64,000 nucleotides of DNA from Saccharomyces paradoxus (Eukaryota > Ascomycota > Saccharomycetes > Saccharomycetales > Saccharomycetaceae): the NCBI RefSeq assembly GCF_002079055.1, contig NC_047502.1:806001-870000 (forward strand), given 5' to 3'. The notes beneath the pieces are model-generated. The model saw nothing but the letters and a program-made list of their open reading frames with translations. It had not been told where the DNA came from and made no database searches. This document shows, piece by piece, positions 1 to 9,820 of this stretch (position 1 is its first letter; the number at the start of each line of letters is the position of its first letter). A program made the position numbers and the translations under genes.

Positions 1-159
1 AAATGTTGGCTTTCTCTCTATCTGGGATGCTTTCGCATTGCTCTCTAGGTTAGAATTTTTTTTTAAATTAGGTTTTTCCCATTGAGACTGTTTCGTTTTC
101 TTATTGTAGTAGTACTTCTTACCTGCAGGAGTCTTGAATTCTTGCCATTCCCCATGCAT
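1..159 (-). CDS. URN1: URN1, WW-domain splicing-associated protein (N-terminal part only)
   Basis: The gene reads leftward and is cut by the window edge; 53 codons are visible. The first residues are MHGEWQEF and they form a complete WW domain: Trp5, an aromatic triplet YYY at about 17-19, Trp27 and Pro30. Urn1 (YPR152C) is a nuclear pre-mRNA-splicing factor with an N-terminal WW and a later FF domain; the FF part lies outside the window. The start was chosen as the ATG that begins just before the WW domain; another ATG overlapping it is out of frame. Synteny with YPR153W next door supports the name. Identification is from the WW domain, the recalled protein and gene order. Confidence 0.85.
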   Translation of the reverse strand, partial: MHGEWQEFKTPAGKKYYYNKKTKQSQWEKPNLKKNSNLESNAKASQIERKPTF

Positions 160-389
160 GGCTGCTCTGTACTACGGAAATACCTTCTCTTTTTATAGTG
201 CTCATCTGTATCTATTTTTGCATACTACTCTTACTTTTATTATTATATTGTTTTCTTCTCCCTTGCCGAAGAAAAAAAGAAACATAACGGAAGTCGAAAA
301 TATGAAAAAATAGAGGCTCTTTCTTTTCTTGACATGTCTGCAGAAGATAAACACTGCCAGCAAGGTCAGTCCCAATTTCCTGCCATAGG
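160..389. other. Divergent intergenic region URN1 / YPR153W
   Basis: This short promoter region is shared by two divergent genes. It holds long T and A runs on both strands. No recognisable RNA gene or named binding site was seen. Confidence 0.5.
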
Positions 390-943
390 ATGAGGTATGT
401 TGTTCATTATTACACGTAAGACTGCCGCGGCTGGATGCAACCATCGCTGTGGCTTAAGCAAATAAGAAACACAAGACTAACAATAAAAACGTCCGCTTTT
501 CTGTCGTATGGTTCTCTGTATTCAGATCATTTGTAACAAATAATGATATACCTGTTGGCTATGTAACACCAAAATTCCCCTCATTATACTGGCCCATCAA
601 CAACTCGAAGTACAACACCGCATTCTTGTACTATATCTCTGATATTTGGAAATTTTCGCTGTACTGGACTTTAATCTTTAATGGCGTATTTTATGTTGCT
701 GCTGGTTCGTACGCCAGCTTGACTCATAGAAAGAAGGCCGGAAGTATATGGATATTCGTCATGTACGTTATTTATGGCGGCGTACAGGGCTTGACTACTG
801 GTACAGTCATGGGGTTCTTAATAGGTGCAATCTATAGATCTGGTCTATTCTCCATGTCTACATGGGTTCCACTTTGCTGCGCAGTAGTCCAAATCCTCTT
901 CGATGTGGTGCTAGGCTATTCAATGGTTGGTTCTGTTATGTGA
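390..943 (+). CDS. YPR153W: YPR153W, small multi-pass membrane protein of unknown function, two exons
   Basis: The CDS is join(390..394, 526..943), giving 140 residues. Exon 1 is only ATGAG. It is followed by a GTATGT donor (395-400), a GACTAAC branch point (475-481) and a TTCAG acceptor ending at 525. Splicing yields MRSFVTNNDIPVGYVTPKF followed by the long open frame of exon 2. Without the intron the long frame has no ATG before its membrane part. The protein has about three hydrophobic stretches (around residues 40-60, 70-100 and 110-138) with an Arg/Lys-rich loop (THRKKAG), so it is probably an integral membrane protein. The length matches the 140 residues I recall for S. cerevisiae YPR153W. 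Its function is not evident from the sequence. Confidence 0.88.
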
Positions 944-1014
944 AAGCTTGGCAAGAATAAACAAGAAGCTGTATAGCAATTCGATAATAAGTTTAGCGGC
1001 AACTTTCAGGCGAG

Positions 1015-1022
1015 GAAGTTTC
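1015..1022 (+). promoter_or_regulatory. Possible heat-shock element upstream of PIN3
   Basis: GAAGTTTC fits the two-unit core GAAnnTTC of an Hsf1 site, and another TTC lies at 1027-1029, out of ideal phase. It is about 240 bp upstream of PIN3, whose product is known as a stress-inducible protein. The match is short, so the call is weak. Confidence 0.3.
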
Positions 1023-1260
1023 ATACTTCGGCATGAGGAGAAGACTACCTTTTCTTCAAAGGGCTAGATTGTTCTAAATGCTTCTTTCACTATTGTCTTC
1101 ATTCGTGCAGCGTGATTAACCGAGCCTCCTTCGAGGTGGGGATGGATACTGTAAGCTGCATATATAGTTGAACCTAAAATTCGTTGAGACAATAGACAAG
1201 GTGACCACATCGGTGCAAACACCATAGCAAAAGGAAAGAAGGCAATCTGATATTCCACAA

Positions 1261-1893
1261 ATGTCGGCTTCATTGATTAATCGCTCCTTAACAAACATTA
1301 GGACAGAACTAGATTTTCTAAAGGAGTCAAATGTCATTACAAATGACGTTTTCGACCAAATAAACAAGAGCTTGCCAGTGAAATGGGATCCTTCCAGTGC
1401 ACCTCGCAACGCCAGCACAACATCTTTGGAATATGTTGAAGCCCTTTATCAATTTGATCCTCAACAAGATGGTGATTTGGGCTTAAAACCAGGTGACAAG
1501 GTCCAACTTTTGGAGAAATTATCTCCAGAGTGGTATAAAGGTAGCTGTAACGGCCGCACTGGTATTTTCCCAGCAAACTACGTCAAGGCAGCTTTCTCTG
1601 GCTCCAATGGACCATCAAGTCTTCCCCCACCTCCACAATATAAAGCTCAAGAACTACAACAAGTCCCCACGCAAAATAGTGCCACATCATCTTACCAACA
1701 GCAGCCATTCCCTCCACCTTCCACATACTATTACCAACAGCCTCAACAGCAGCCGCAACAAGCTCCTCCTCCTCAACAACAACAACAGAGCTCTCATAGC
1801 CATTTGAAGAGCTTTGGTAGCAAATTAGGTAATGCTGCCATCTTTGGGGCAGGTGCTAGTATTGGGTCAGATATTGTCAATAATATCTTTTAA
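1261..1893 (+). CDS. PIN3: PIN3/LSB2, SH3-domain protein that binds Las17 and promotes prion formation
   Basis: The protein has 210 residues. An SH3 domain spans about residues 56-113, with the ALYQFDP strand, acidic RT loop, WYKG and the closing GIFPANYVK all visible. The tail from about 120 is rich in Gln and Pro, with PPPPQY and QQQ runs, and a Gly/Ala-rich hydrophobic segment closes the C-terminus. The family member Lsb2/Pin3 (YPR154W) binds the actin nucleation promoter Las17, is induced by stress, and when abundant helps form [PSI+] through its Q/N-rich part. The close paralogue LSB1 lies elsewhere in the genome, and this location on the right of YPR153W indicates PIN3. Variable Q repeats probably account for small length differences between strains. 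Confidence 0.95.
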   Translation: MSASLINRSLTNIRTELDFLKESNVITNDVFDQINKSLPVKWDPSSAPRNASTTSLEYVEALYQFDPQQDGDLGLKPGDKVQLLEKLSPEWYKGSCNGRTGIFPANYVKAAFSGSNGPSSLPPPPQYKAQELQQVPTQNSATSSYQQQPFPPPSTYYYQQPQQQPQQAPPPQQQQQSSHSHLKSFGSKLGNAAIFGAGASIGSDIVNNIF

Positions 1894-2203
1894 GCCGTTA
1901 TTTCTCTTTGTTTCATTTCATTCAACTGTTCTTCGCTATGGCAAATGCTTTCCTTTTGATATCGTTGTTCTTTAGATTATTTTATGAGTATGAATTTTAT
2001 ATAACTTTTTTTCTTCTTTTTTTTAGCAGATATATCGTATACAGAGGATTATAGTACATCATCTTTGTGAATCGGCAATCTATTCTTTTCAGTTAAAAAG
2101 TTGTCGAATTTGCGTCGTTTTCTTTTATATTAAGGTATGTACAAAAAATACATGAAGAATATATTCAATATTTTCCTTTTATTTTTCCTTAGCCGGCTGT
2201 ACG
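1894..2203. other. Convergent 3' region between PIN3 and NCA2
   Basis: This gap is very AT-rich, with T runs and TATATA-like elements that suit 3'-end formation for both converging genes. Nothing else was recognised. Confidence 0.5.
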
Positions 2204-4054
2204 CTAATGAATTAAAAACCTGCCGTATACATGGCATATTCTGTTGACGACGTTTATATGAGCTCTGGAATCAAGGTTGGTATCCACCAGTTCCTCGACG
2301 TCCCTAAACCATTCTTTCCTTCTCGAGTGTGGAATCAAGAAACTTCCCAATTTGTATAAGTTTGAAACCTCAATCACCAGTAGACCTTGATTTAAGTGTT
2401 CCTCATCAGCGTCCGCACCCTGGTTCGAATAATTCAAAACTCTTTCTACATTATTCAGACTTATACTTATTTGGTCCCTGTATCGTTTCTCATTAGACCA
2501 CACGTTGCCCAACCTAACAAACCTTTTCAACGCCACAATAGATGAATATAGTATTACTAAAGCAGGGGATAATGCTACAACTCCAAATACCAATTGTTGC
2601 GACTTCAGCATTTTATCAATGCCATTCAAAGCCATAGAGCCATCGACTTTTGTTTTTTGGAGTTGAATCAATAAAGATCTAACTAGTCCACCCGTAGCTA
2701 TATTCTTTATCGGATGATGTAGCTGTGTTTCATAAATTTCCATAAATTCGGTCAAATCACCATGTTCAACTTTAGTACTTAATAGAATAGGGTCTATGGG
2801 GCGGTTAGACGTCGAATCACTATTATCCACAACAAAACTAACAATCATTCTGGTAAGAGAATCCATGTCAGAATTTAAAGTCTCTTGTGATGTGACTGAA
2901 ATGGCGCTTCCTTCATCATGTTTGACAGTAGACCAAACCTGTTTCAAAGGTGTCCATAACCAGTTTAAGACTAGCCCTTTGGCAAAGTCAACAACATTAG
3001 TTCTAATAAAATCTTGAATAAGGTATCGGGAATCCCATAAAGTCATAATAGATGACGGTCCATACAAAAGACATAACAAAATTGGAGGCCAGTATCTAGT
3101 CAATATACTCGGTTTAGTGAATCTTTTTAAGGGGTGAACTTTATGAAACTTGGCCGAACATTGGACCACATCTATTAGGTTCGAATCAGAGACAGCTAAT
3201 CCAAAGAAGTCCTGTAGAGACTGTAGACGCCTTTCGGAGTTCGGTAAATGCACTTCGGAGGATGTGCCATTTTCTTCTGGTGGTTGATCGAAGTCAGCAA
3301 TTAACCGCCCCAGTTTGATAGTATAATGCTTTGATGATTGAGTGATCATATCAAGCCTTTCATGGACTATACCGCGCGGTATATCTGAAACCAAGGAAGC
3401 TATTTCAATGGGTTTCTTCGGTAACCCAACAAACCTGAAGTTCCGAACCACCATAAACTTGTTTATTCTTGGACGTACTTTTTCTAGTAAATCAACCGAC
3501 AAGGCCTTCAGGGACCATTTTTGATGTGAGAGGTTTTTCTTATTTATGTCCTTCCAAATAGTTTGAGATAATAGACGTACGGTTGATGCTGAAGTTTGTA
3601 TACAATAAAGAAATGACTTAAAGATTGAATCACTAATCGTCTTGTAGTATTGTTCAGCTTCATACACGGCAGGTAAACCTTGGACGCATTCGTTGGTAAC
3701 AGAATAATAGCATAATAATATAATGTACTCAAATATGGCCTGGCTTACAAGATACTGTAAATCTCCGTCTTCAAAGGATGAGGGATCTGCAATGTTCTTG
3801 CAAATATTGTATAGCAAATCAAAAGGCACAGAACAATAAGAGTCAATATTGTCAGTTTTGATTGAAATGCAGACTTTTTCAACAATTGATCTGATCTCTT
3901 GTAATTGATCTTGTAACCTACCTAGCTCTTCATTTTCTTCACGTACATCTTGAATCAGTCGTTGTTGTGAATCTAGTGCAACCTCTCGTAATGATTCCTC
4001 TAATGAATGGCTTATCTCCTCAAAAGATTTGAGAATACGCCTATTAATAATCAT
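2204..4054 (-). CDS. NCA2: NCA2, mitochondrial protein needed for Atp6/Atp8 expression
   Basis: The protein has 616 residues, the family's usual length. Nca2 works with Nca3 in controlling expression of the mitochondrial ATP6/ATP8 mRNA and is placed in the mitochondrial (outer) membrane. Visible features are an N-terminal helical region with a Glu/Gln-rich coiled stretch (about 15-65), a hydrophobic segment near residues 315-335 (WPPILLCLLYGPSS), and a second near 490-515 (LVFGVVALSPALVILYSS). These fit the NCA2 domain with two membrane spans in the C-terminal half. The start ATG at 4054 is followed by MIINRRIL. Recognition rests on recalled family sequence and gene order. Confidence 0.93.
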   Translation of the reverse strand: MIINRRILKSFEEISHSLEESLREVALDSQQRLIQDVREENEELGRLQDQLQEIRSIVEKVCISIKTDNIDSYCSVPFDLLYNICKNIADPSSFEDGDLQYLVSQAIFEYIILLCYYSVTNECVQGLPAVYEAEQYYKTISDSIFKSFLYCIQTSASTVRLLSQTIWKDINKKNLSHQKWSLKALSVDLLEKVRPRINKFMVVRNFRFVGLPKKPIEIASLVSDIPRGIVHERLDMITQSSKHYTIKLGRLIADFDQPPEENGTSSEVHLPNSERRLQSLQDFFGLAVSDSNLIDVVQCSAKFHKVHPLKRFTKPSILTRYWPPILLCLLYGPSSIMTLWDSRYLIQDFIRTNVVDFAKGLVLNWLWTPLKQVWSTVKHDEGSAISVTSQETLNSDMDSLTRMIVSFVVDNSDSTSNRPIDPILLSTKVEHGDLTEFMEIYETQLHHPIKNIATGGLVRSLLIQLQKTKVDGSMALNGIDKMLKSQQLVFGVVALSPALVILYSSIVALKRFVRLGNVWSNEKRYRDQISISLNNVERVLNYSNQGADADEEHLNQGLLVIEVSNLYKLGSFLIPHSRRKEWFRDVEELVDTNLDSRAHINVVNRICHVYGRFLIH

Positions 4055-4526
4055 TTCAAATTATTAATTAGGGCACCTGCGATTTTGCAATAGGACCGTT
4101 ATGTTGGTCTTTGTTGCTATTACTGAGTTCCCTAATGGAAAAGAATGCCGGCCTTTTACTAGCTAAGTGGGGGTCAATCAAATTTGAATTCTTCGGTCAA
4201 ATGAGGAGGAATGTAAAAGGCCGAAAATAAAGCCATCGCGTAAGCACAAGAAGAATGATTTTAAAAATTCCAGTTTCCAATTTAAGTTTTTTTTTTTCTA
4301 TATATATAATTTAATAAAAGTTACTCGTAGTTTGAAGGTCAATACATTTGTTTAGAATAGCAATAGATAAAAGAACAATAGAGAAAGAATGTAAAATACG
4401 TAAAAATATATGTACATTACTGTCGGATAATAGGTTGAATGCATGTTTGATATGTTTGTTTATATTTTTATCATTATTATTACTATAATTTTTGATTATT
4501 ATGCTCGATTCGTAAAATCGTTACTC
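4055..4526. other. Intergenic region between TPO3 (3' end) and NCA2 (promoter)
   Basis: This AT-rich gap contains the NCA2 upstream region on its right-hand base pairs and the TPO3 3' flank on the left. A sequence near 4459-4469 is one mismatch from the ARS core consensus; that is not enough to call an origin in such AT-rich DNA. Confidence 0.4.
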
Positions 4527-6395
4527 TCATTCAATACTATCTATAGAGTAATCTTTCTTGGACAACTTATGTCTCAAGCCTTTACCCCAGTAAGAAAATG
4601 CAAAAGGTAAAGCAATCATTGCAGTAGAGATGAAAGCTAATAACCAAGAGCCCCAATGCAAGTTCAATTTGTGATACATTTGAATGGTGAACAATGGGAA
4701 GGCAGCACCACCAGCGGATCTTAGGAAAACCTTTGTAGCCAAAGCACTGGATGCGTATTGGACGTAGCAATCAATAATGTAATTATTCAATGAATAATAA
4801 ATCAACACCATACCGAAACCAAAAGCTAAACCAGCTGAAGCTGGGCCAACCCAAATAATATGTTTATAAGCGGTGGCACCCAAGATCCAAAGAGCAATGG
4901 CAGCAAATGGAGCACCGATCTTGGCACCCAACAAACGATCTTCAGGAGTAGGTTTACGCTCTTTGACAATTTTTAGGTACTTGTTTTCACAGTAGAAAGT
5001 TGTAGCCAATGCCCAAAGAGCACCAATAACAATAGGAATAAACATTAAACCCACAAGATTGTCTTTGTAGCCATATAATTCACCAAAAATGACAGGGAAG
5101 GCAAAAAAGAACGCATATAATAGAGAGTAAATCAAACACACATAGAAACAAGTGGCGACCAGAACAGGTTCAGTGACAGCGAAGTATAGAGGTCTTAACA
5201 AACAGGCTCTCATCATTTCACTCATACTGACACCTTGGGCCTCTTGTTCAGTCATAATCTTAGGGTTACCAGTCTCTTTTCTTAATCTAGCGGCCTTTCT
5301 CTTTAAGATGACGGGAGCGTATGTTTCTGGAATAGCAGAGGATATGATCCACATAACACCTGCAAAGGCCATATTTACCCAAAAGATCAGGTCCATACGG
5401 CCGGTAGAAACGGAAATAAAACCGTTAACTAATGGGCCAACGACGGGACCAACATAAGGAGCAAAAGCAAAGAAGGCAATGGCCTTACCTCTTGTTTCAC
5501 TTGGGAACATATCGGCAATAGACCCACCAACTAGACATAGACCTGAAGATGACCAAACACCACATAGAAATCTACAAGCTAAAAGACAACCTAAATTGGG
5601 GGCTAAAGCGCAAGGAATGTTGAAGATGACATAAAGACCCATAGAGACAAAGTAGGCGACCCTTCTACCGTAAAGATCACTAACAGGAGACCAAATCAAA
5701 GGGCCCAGTGAGAACCCAATAACCATTAAAGAACATGATAAAATAGCGGCTTCCATACCAACATGGTACTTCTTTTCAACGGTTCCTAACCCACCACTGA
5801 TGCAAGCGGACCCGTAGGCAACGCAAATAACTAAAATGGACAGCAGAACGGTGTAACTCCAACGAATCCATCCGGGCCAGTTGTGGGGGTTTTCTGGATC
5901 ACCAGTGACAAAAGTAACAAATTCAATCTCCGGGTCTAGGTCTGGCGCTTCGTCATTTGCACCGCTAGAGTCGCCTTCTTTACCCTTTTCATTGTTATCA
6001 CTTTCTAAAGCATCTTCATTAGAAGAGGGCGAAGAGGCACCATCAATCTGCCTAGTTCTCGTACGGGAGATCGCAGTAGAGGTTCTACCTATGGAATGTA
6101 AAGTAGCGACAGGAACCAACCCTGTAGGGGTTTCTAAAGTATATTCCTCAGGAAAAATCTTATTCTTGCTAGATTGAGGAGCGTTGACATCAGGGACGGG
6201 GGCCTTGGAGCTCACACCCATGTCCTGCAATGATTTCACGGTTTCCGTCCGAGTCAACTTCAGTTGATTAGGGGCCATATTGGATTTAGATCCATTCTCT
6301 GAAGGAATATATTGTTGCGGCTGCTGACTTTCTACATCAGACAACGAAGATGTTTCGTCTGAATTAAACGAATTTATGGATTCCTGTCTGTTCAT
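4527..6395 (-). CDS. TPO3: TPO3, plasma-membrane polyamine exporter (MFS, DHA1 family)
   Basis: The protein has 622 residues. The first ~165 residues are a hydrophilic, Ser/Asn/Glu-rich cytosolic tail. It is followed by PENPHNWPGWIRW, a hallmark ahead of TM1 in DHA1 drug:H+ antiporters, and about twelve hydrophobic segments. The motif DLYGRRVAYF after TM2 is the MFS motif A loop, and FAPYVGPVVGPLVNGF is the DHA1 motif C region in TM5. Tpo3 exports spermine and, from family knowledge, short-chain weak acids; its paralogue is TPO2. The name TPO3 rather than TPO2 rests on the position next to NCA2 and on recalled sequence. The upstream gap is long and may carry several regulator sites. Confidence 0.93.
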   Translation of the reverse strand: MNRQESINSFNSDETSSLSDVESQQPQQYIPSENGSKSNMAPNQLKLTRTETVKSLQDMGVSSKAPVPDVNAPQSSKNKIFPEEYTLETPTGLVPVATLHSIGRTSTAISRTRTRQIDGASSPSSNEDALESDNNEKGKEGDSSGANDEAPDLDPEIEFVTFVTGDPENPHNWPGWIRWSYTVLLSILVICVAYGSACISGGLGTVEKKYHVGMEAAILSCSLMVIGFSLGPLIWSPVSDLYGRRVAYFVSMGLYVIFNIPCALAPNLGCLLACRFLCGVWSSSGLCLVGGSIADMFPSETRGKAIAFFAFAPYVGPVVGPLVNGFISVSTGRMDLIFWVNMAFAGVMWIISSAIPETYAPVILKRKAARLRKETGNPKIMTEQEAQGVSMSEMMRACLLRPLYFAVTEPVLVATCFYVCLIYSLLYAFFFAFPVIFGELYGYKDNLVGLMFIPIVIGALWALATTFYCENKYLKIVKERKPTPEDRLLGAKIGAPFAAIALWILGATAYKHIIWVGPASAGLAFGFGMVLIYYSLNNYIIDCYVQYASSALATKVFLRSAGGAAFPLFTIQMYHKLNLHWGSWLLAFISTAMIALPFAFSYWGKGLRHKLSKKDYSIDSIE

Positions 6396-7830
6396 CTCTG
6401 TTTATTTTTGGCTAGAGGAGTACTAATGCAAATTAAAATAATGAGGTAAGAAGGGAAGAAAAGAATTAGTTATATTAGAAAACTAGACCACGAAATCAGT
6501 AGTGTAATTATGGGTATGACAATTAAAAGATTAAGCTGAACGAAGAAGAAAAATAAAAAGACGATTAGATCAACACACCTAGACGAAAAAGAGCAAATAC
6601 CTGGTTATTGTATTCACTTCGGAGAACAGGTTATAACAGGACAGTTGACAATTGCTAAGTTAAGCAGATTACAAAGAAAAATGTTCTTAGACAAAAGAAT
6701 ATAAATTTAAAAAAAATCAGAAAAAGGGTACGCGCAAGAAGAGATTAGGATGGTTGAGCAGCGAACGATTGCCAGATATATAAAAGAAACGAGCCAGTTT
6801 TACAGCGTTTAACGCAGATCCAGAATGAACAAAATGCATTAGGAAAAGATGAAAAAAATGGCTCTATGAATCAGGGATCATCAAGGCTGCCGGAAACTAC
6901 GCCGTTCTGTTTTGTTTTTGTATTTCCTTTTTCCATTTTGGGTGAAATCAGTGAGCTGTTCCGATCCGTTGGGCGAAGACATTGCCGCAGTGATCAAGCC
7001 CGGCTAGTCCGATCGGGCTCCAGTAAACCCCTCGCCAAGTACAGAGAAGCGAATTTAGAGGTCTGGCAGATTGTGCTCACTGCTCTTTGCACACAACGAC
7101 CGTACTTTGCACGTGGCTGCAGACACATTTTGTATGGGGAGAATACTTGATTATATAAATAGCTCTGTTTTAAATGTTACCCGCCAAATGTTCTCACCCG
7201 GCTCCGCGGTATTTTTTTTTTTTAATTTTCAGACCCACAGAAAATCCGCGTGGCCGAGGCGCTTATGTATGTTATCATATTGCCTGTTTGAGATATGCAG
7301 GATCAGCATAGCATGCCTCTAAACAGATTGTGGGTCAGTCAATTAAGTTGCTCTTTTGGGTATACGGTTTCACCGGACCGTCGAGAAATCGTATAATGCG
7401 TGCCTCAAAGCAGTGGCCGTTCTCGGAAAAATAAAAATAGTTTATATCTCAATTCAGTTACATGGCTATGACGGAAACGACAAAATCAAATTGAAACTCA
7501 GAAAAATAAAAAAAGCGCATTATTAAAGTTTCATGACTCCGTATTCCCAGTCCTACGTGTAAATAGGAAGGAAAAAAAAAAGGAAGAACCCTTCTTCTAA
7601 AGGAAAGCATAACTCGTTACACATACGACGGATGCGAGATATACTCTCTACGTAGTTGTACTAGCCGAATGAAAATGAAAAAGTTCCGAATATGTAAAAT
7701 TGAATTTCTCTTCTTTATAATAGAACTGACAATTGAGCTTTCCTTTCCTTTCGATGTCACCGTCGAGAGTAAAGAAGACGGCTTTGATAAAGAACAAAAT
7801 AGGTAAAGCAAACTTCAAATCAGTTAGCGA
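6396..7830. other. Long divergent intergenic region TPO3 / TDA6
   Basis: At 1.4 kb this is one of the longest gene-free gaps here. It contains a TATATAAA box near 6776-6783, an inverted repeat AGCCCG (6997-7002) / CGGGCT (7014-7019) around CCGATCGG, a CCCCTC element at 7028-7033 (the complement fits Haa1 and stress-element cores), TCCGCGGT at 7203-7210 and CCGGACCG near 7374. Several CGG/CCG triplets suggest zinc-cluster regulators. Open frames of 60-94 codons occur but lack any protein-like character, so I call none as a gene. Confidence 0.5.
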
Positions 7831-9228
7831 ATGCATTGCGTACTAGCGCGAATATTTTTGTGGTTCTTTATAGCAGAGGTTAGCGTCATACAGGCGCTCG
7901 TCCTTCCACCTTTGGAAGACTATGATCCATTAGAGCCTTTGATGAAAAGAGATATGTCCATGAGCCAGCAGAATAAACTCCAATTTCAAGGTCAATTGCC
8001 GCCCATACTAAATCCCGCTGATGTGACAGATGACCAAAGGAGTTTGCATACTCCCGGGAAAATCCCGACTTATGTCATCGATCACTGTCCCCTAGTGCAC
8101 CTGTATAGCGAAGAGAAATATTGGCCGTCGGACATTGCTGAGTATGTTCGAAACTTCCGGATTAAAGATAGAGACGGCAATTCCATGCCCACTCACAAAA
8201 ATTTGACACTACATGATTTGAAAGCGGATTACTACGCGGATTTATTTGGTAACCAGACGGAAACCCATATCCCCAGTAGCGAGGTATTTTTAACCAGTTT
8301 GGATGATTTCGACAAGGACCCTAAATGGTTACTAGGCCATCCGCCGGAATATGGAACAGGCTACAACTCTAAGGCGCCTGCCGTTCTAATTGTGGTCGAC
8401 AAGGGAAACGGATGGGTCGATGCGTTCTGGTTTTTCTTTTACCCGTTTAACCATGGTCCTTTTATTATGGGCCAAGGTCCCTGGGGCAATCATGTCGGTG
8501 ACTGGGAGCACTCTTTGGTTCGGTTTTATAACGGTATTCCAAAATATTTTTGGATGAGTGCGCATTCCAGCGGAACAGGCTACAGGTACGAAGCTGTTGA
8601 GAAATTCAAGAAACTGCGGAAGAGGAGAGATAATGACGATGGTGAAGATACTATATTGGAAAGACCGTTGATTTTCAGCGCTAGAGGCACACATGCTAAT
8701 TATGCGTCTTCTGGGCAACATGCTCACGACATTCCCTTTTTTTTCATGCCCCTGAGTGATTTTACAGATCGTGGTCCCCTCTGGGATCCATCTCTGAACT
8801 TTTACTCCTATACTTTTGATGGTAAAACTGTGACGCCTTCCACAGAAAGAGAAGAATCTCTGGGTTTGGATTGGTTGCATTTTCAGGGTGGATGGGGCGA
8901 TCAACAGCTACCAGCTCGGGATCCTAGACAGAAATGGTGTTTAGCTCAATGGAAGTATATCGGAGGTCCTCGTGGCCCTCTGTTCAAAAAATTGGATAGG
9001 TTGAACCTATGCGGCGGTGTGAAAAAATGGAATATTTGGAATGGCGGCTGCCCCGCAAGAAGATTAATTAAGAAGGCAGAAGGATTGGACGCTGAAGCGA
9101 CAGACCTTATGGGTGACAATTGTGGTATCTTACTCTATAAAATTAGACCAAAGTGGCTAAGAGGAATTTTAAGATTTTTAATGTGGAGAGGTATACTCTG
9201 CTCTCTTATGGAATTCTTCACCAATTAA
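7831..9228 (+). CDS. TDA6: TDA6, Vps62-family secreted or vacuolar protein of unknown function
   Basis: The protein has 465 residues. The N-terminus (MHCVLARIFLWFFIAEVSVIQA) looks like a signal peptide with cleavage near residue 22. The body contains the conserved vacuolar-sorting 62 family blocks: WPSDI, APAVLIVVDKGNGWVDAFWFFFYPFN, GNHVGDWEHSLVRF, ARGTHANYASSGQH and GDNCG near the C-terminus. The invariant GDWEH and GTHANY blocks are intact. The paralogue VPS62 is implicated in cytoplasm-to-vacuole targeting, whereas TDA6 (YPR157W) has no established activity. A hydrophobic C-terminal stretch (LRGILRFLMWRGILCSLMEFF) could be a membrane anchor or retention signal; that is inference. Confidence 0.93.
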   Translation: MHCVLARIFLWFFIAEVSVIQALVLPPLEDYDPLEPLMKRDMSMSQQNKLQFQGQLPPILNPADVTDDQRSLHTPGKIPTYVIDHCPLVHLYSEEKYWPSDIAEYVRNFRIKDRDGNSMPTHKNLTLHDLKADYYADLFGNQTETHIPSSEVFLTSLDDFDKDPKWLLGHPPEYGTGYNSKAPAVLIVVDKGNGWVDAFWFFFYPFNHGPFIMGQGPWGNHVGDWEHSLVRFYNGIPKYFWMSAHSSGTGYRYEAVEKFKKLRKRRDNDDGEDTILERPLIFSARGTHANYASSGQHAHDIPFFFMPLSDFTDRGPLWDPSLNFYSYTFDGKTVTPSTEREESLGLDWLHFQGGWGDQQLPARDPRQKWCLAQWKYIGGPRGPLFKKLDRLNLCGGVKKWNIWNGGCPARRLIKKAEGLDAEATDLMGDNCGILLYKIRPKWLRGILRFLMWRGILCSLMEFFTN

Positions 9229-9820
9229 AGAAGAACTTTATGTCAATAAAAAAAGCTCTGATTGTAATATAATGACGAATTTTGATTTTTAATAGCATCT
9301 AATAATAATAGTTAATGATTAATAATTAATACTAATGTTTAATGATCTGCACATGATTTTATGTATATGTATCTTTTTTTACAGCGTTTTTACCACTTTA
9401 TCTCTACTAAATCTAAACAAAAAACACAAATACAAAATTTGGCGAAAAAATAGCGGCAAGGATAGAATAGTAACAGAAATTAACGTTCGTCAAACTAACA
9501 CCTATCTCTATCTTATCTATCTATGTCATTATCCTGCAATTCCTTCTGCAATTGATAGCGCCACACTTCACATACGAAGTAGAGCAAAAATCTGCTTCCC
9601 GAAGAACGCGAGAGAACCTCATAGAAAAAAGGGAACTTTCCTACTCAAAAAAGTAAGAGAAAAAGAGTTGCGATATATCTTCTAGCCTTTTTTTTTTCTA
9701 GTTTTCCTATTTTCTAGATTTGAAAATCTCCTTTATAAGACACAGTAATACTTTCCCCACCCCTTGTCCCCTCAACACACTGAACTTGATAGGACTGGTC
9801 GTAAAGCAGAAAACAGACTG
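9229..9820. other. TDA6-CUR1 intergenic region
   Basis: This 592-bp gap holds the CUR1 promoter with two heat-shock-type elements near 9597-9641 and long A and T tracts. A 116-codon open frame at 9335-9685 is low-complexity and not convincing as a gene. Confidence 0.45.
9597..9641 (+). promoter_or_regulatory. Heat-shock-type elements upstream of CUR1
   Basis: TTCCCGAA (9597-9604) and GAACTTTC (9634-9641) each match an inverted pair of Hsf1 nGAAn units. They lie about 180-225 bp before the CUR1 start, a usual distance. Cur1 is a chaperone-linked protein sorting factor, so heat-shock control would make sense. Found by eye; binding is not shown. Confidence 0.4.

Noticed and set aside
4459-4469. 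Near match to the ARS consensus between TPO3 and NCA2
   Set aside because: One mismatch in AT-rich DNA is expected by chance; no supporting B elements were assessed.
6866-7322. Two overlapping 80-95 codon frames in the TPO3-TDA6 gap
   Set aside because: They have no recognisable domain, overlap each other, and fall in a region with regulatory-looking elements; such lengths arise by chance.
9335-9685. 116-codon open frame upstream of CUR1
   Set aside because: Low-complexity Tyr/Ile/Lys-rich sequence covering the CUR1 promoter; no homology recognised.
9764-9820. Upstream extension of CUR1 by 19 codons
   Set aside because: The extension begins at TTG, not ATG; the ATG at 9821 gives the known N-terminus.
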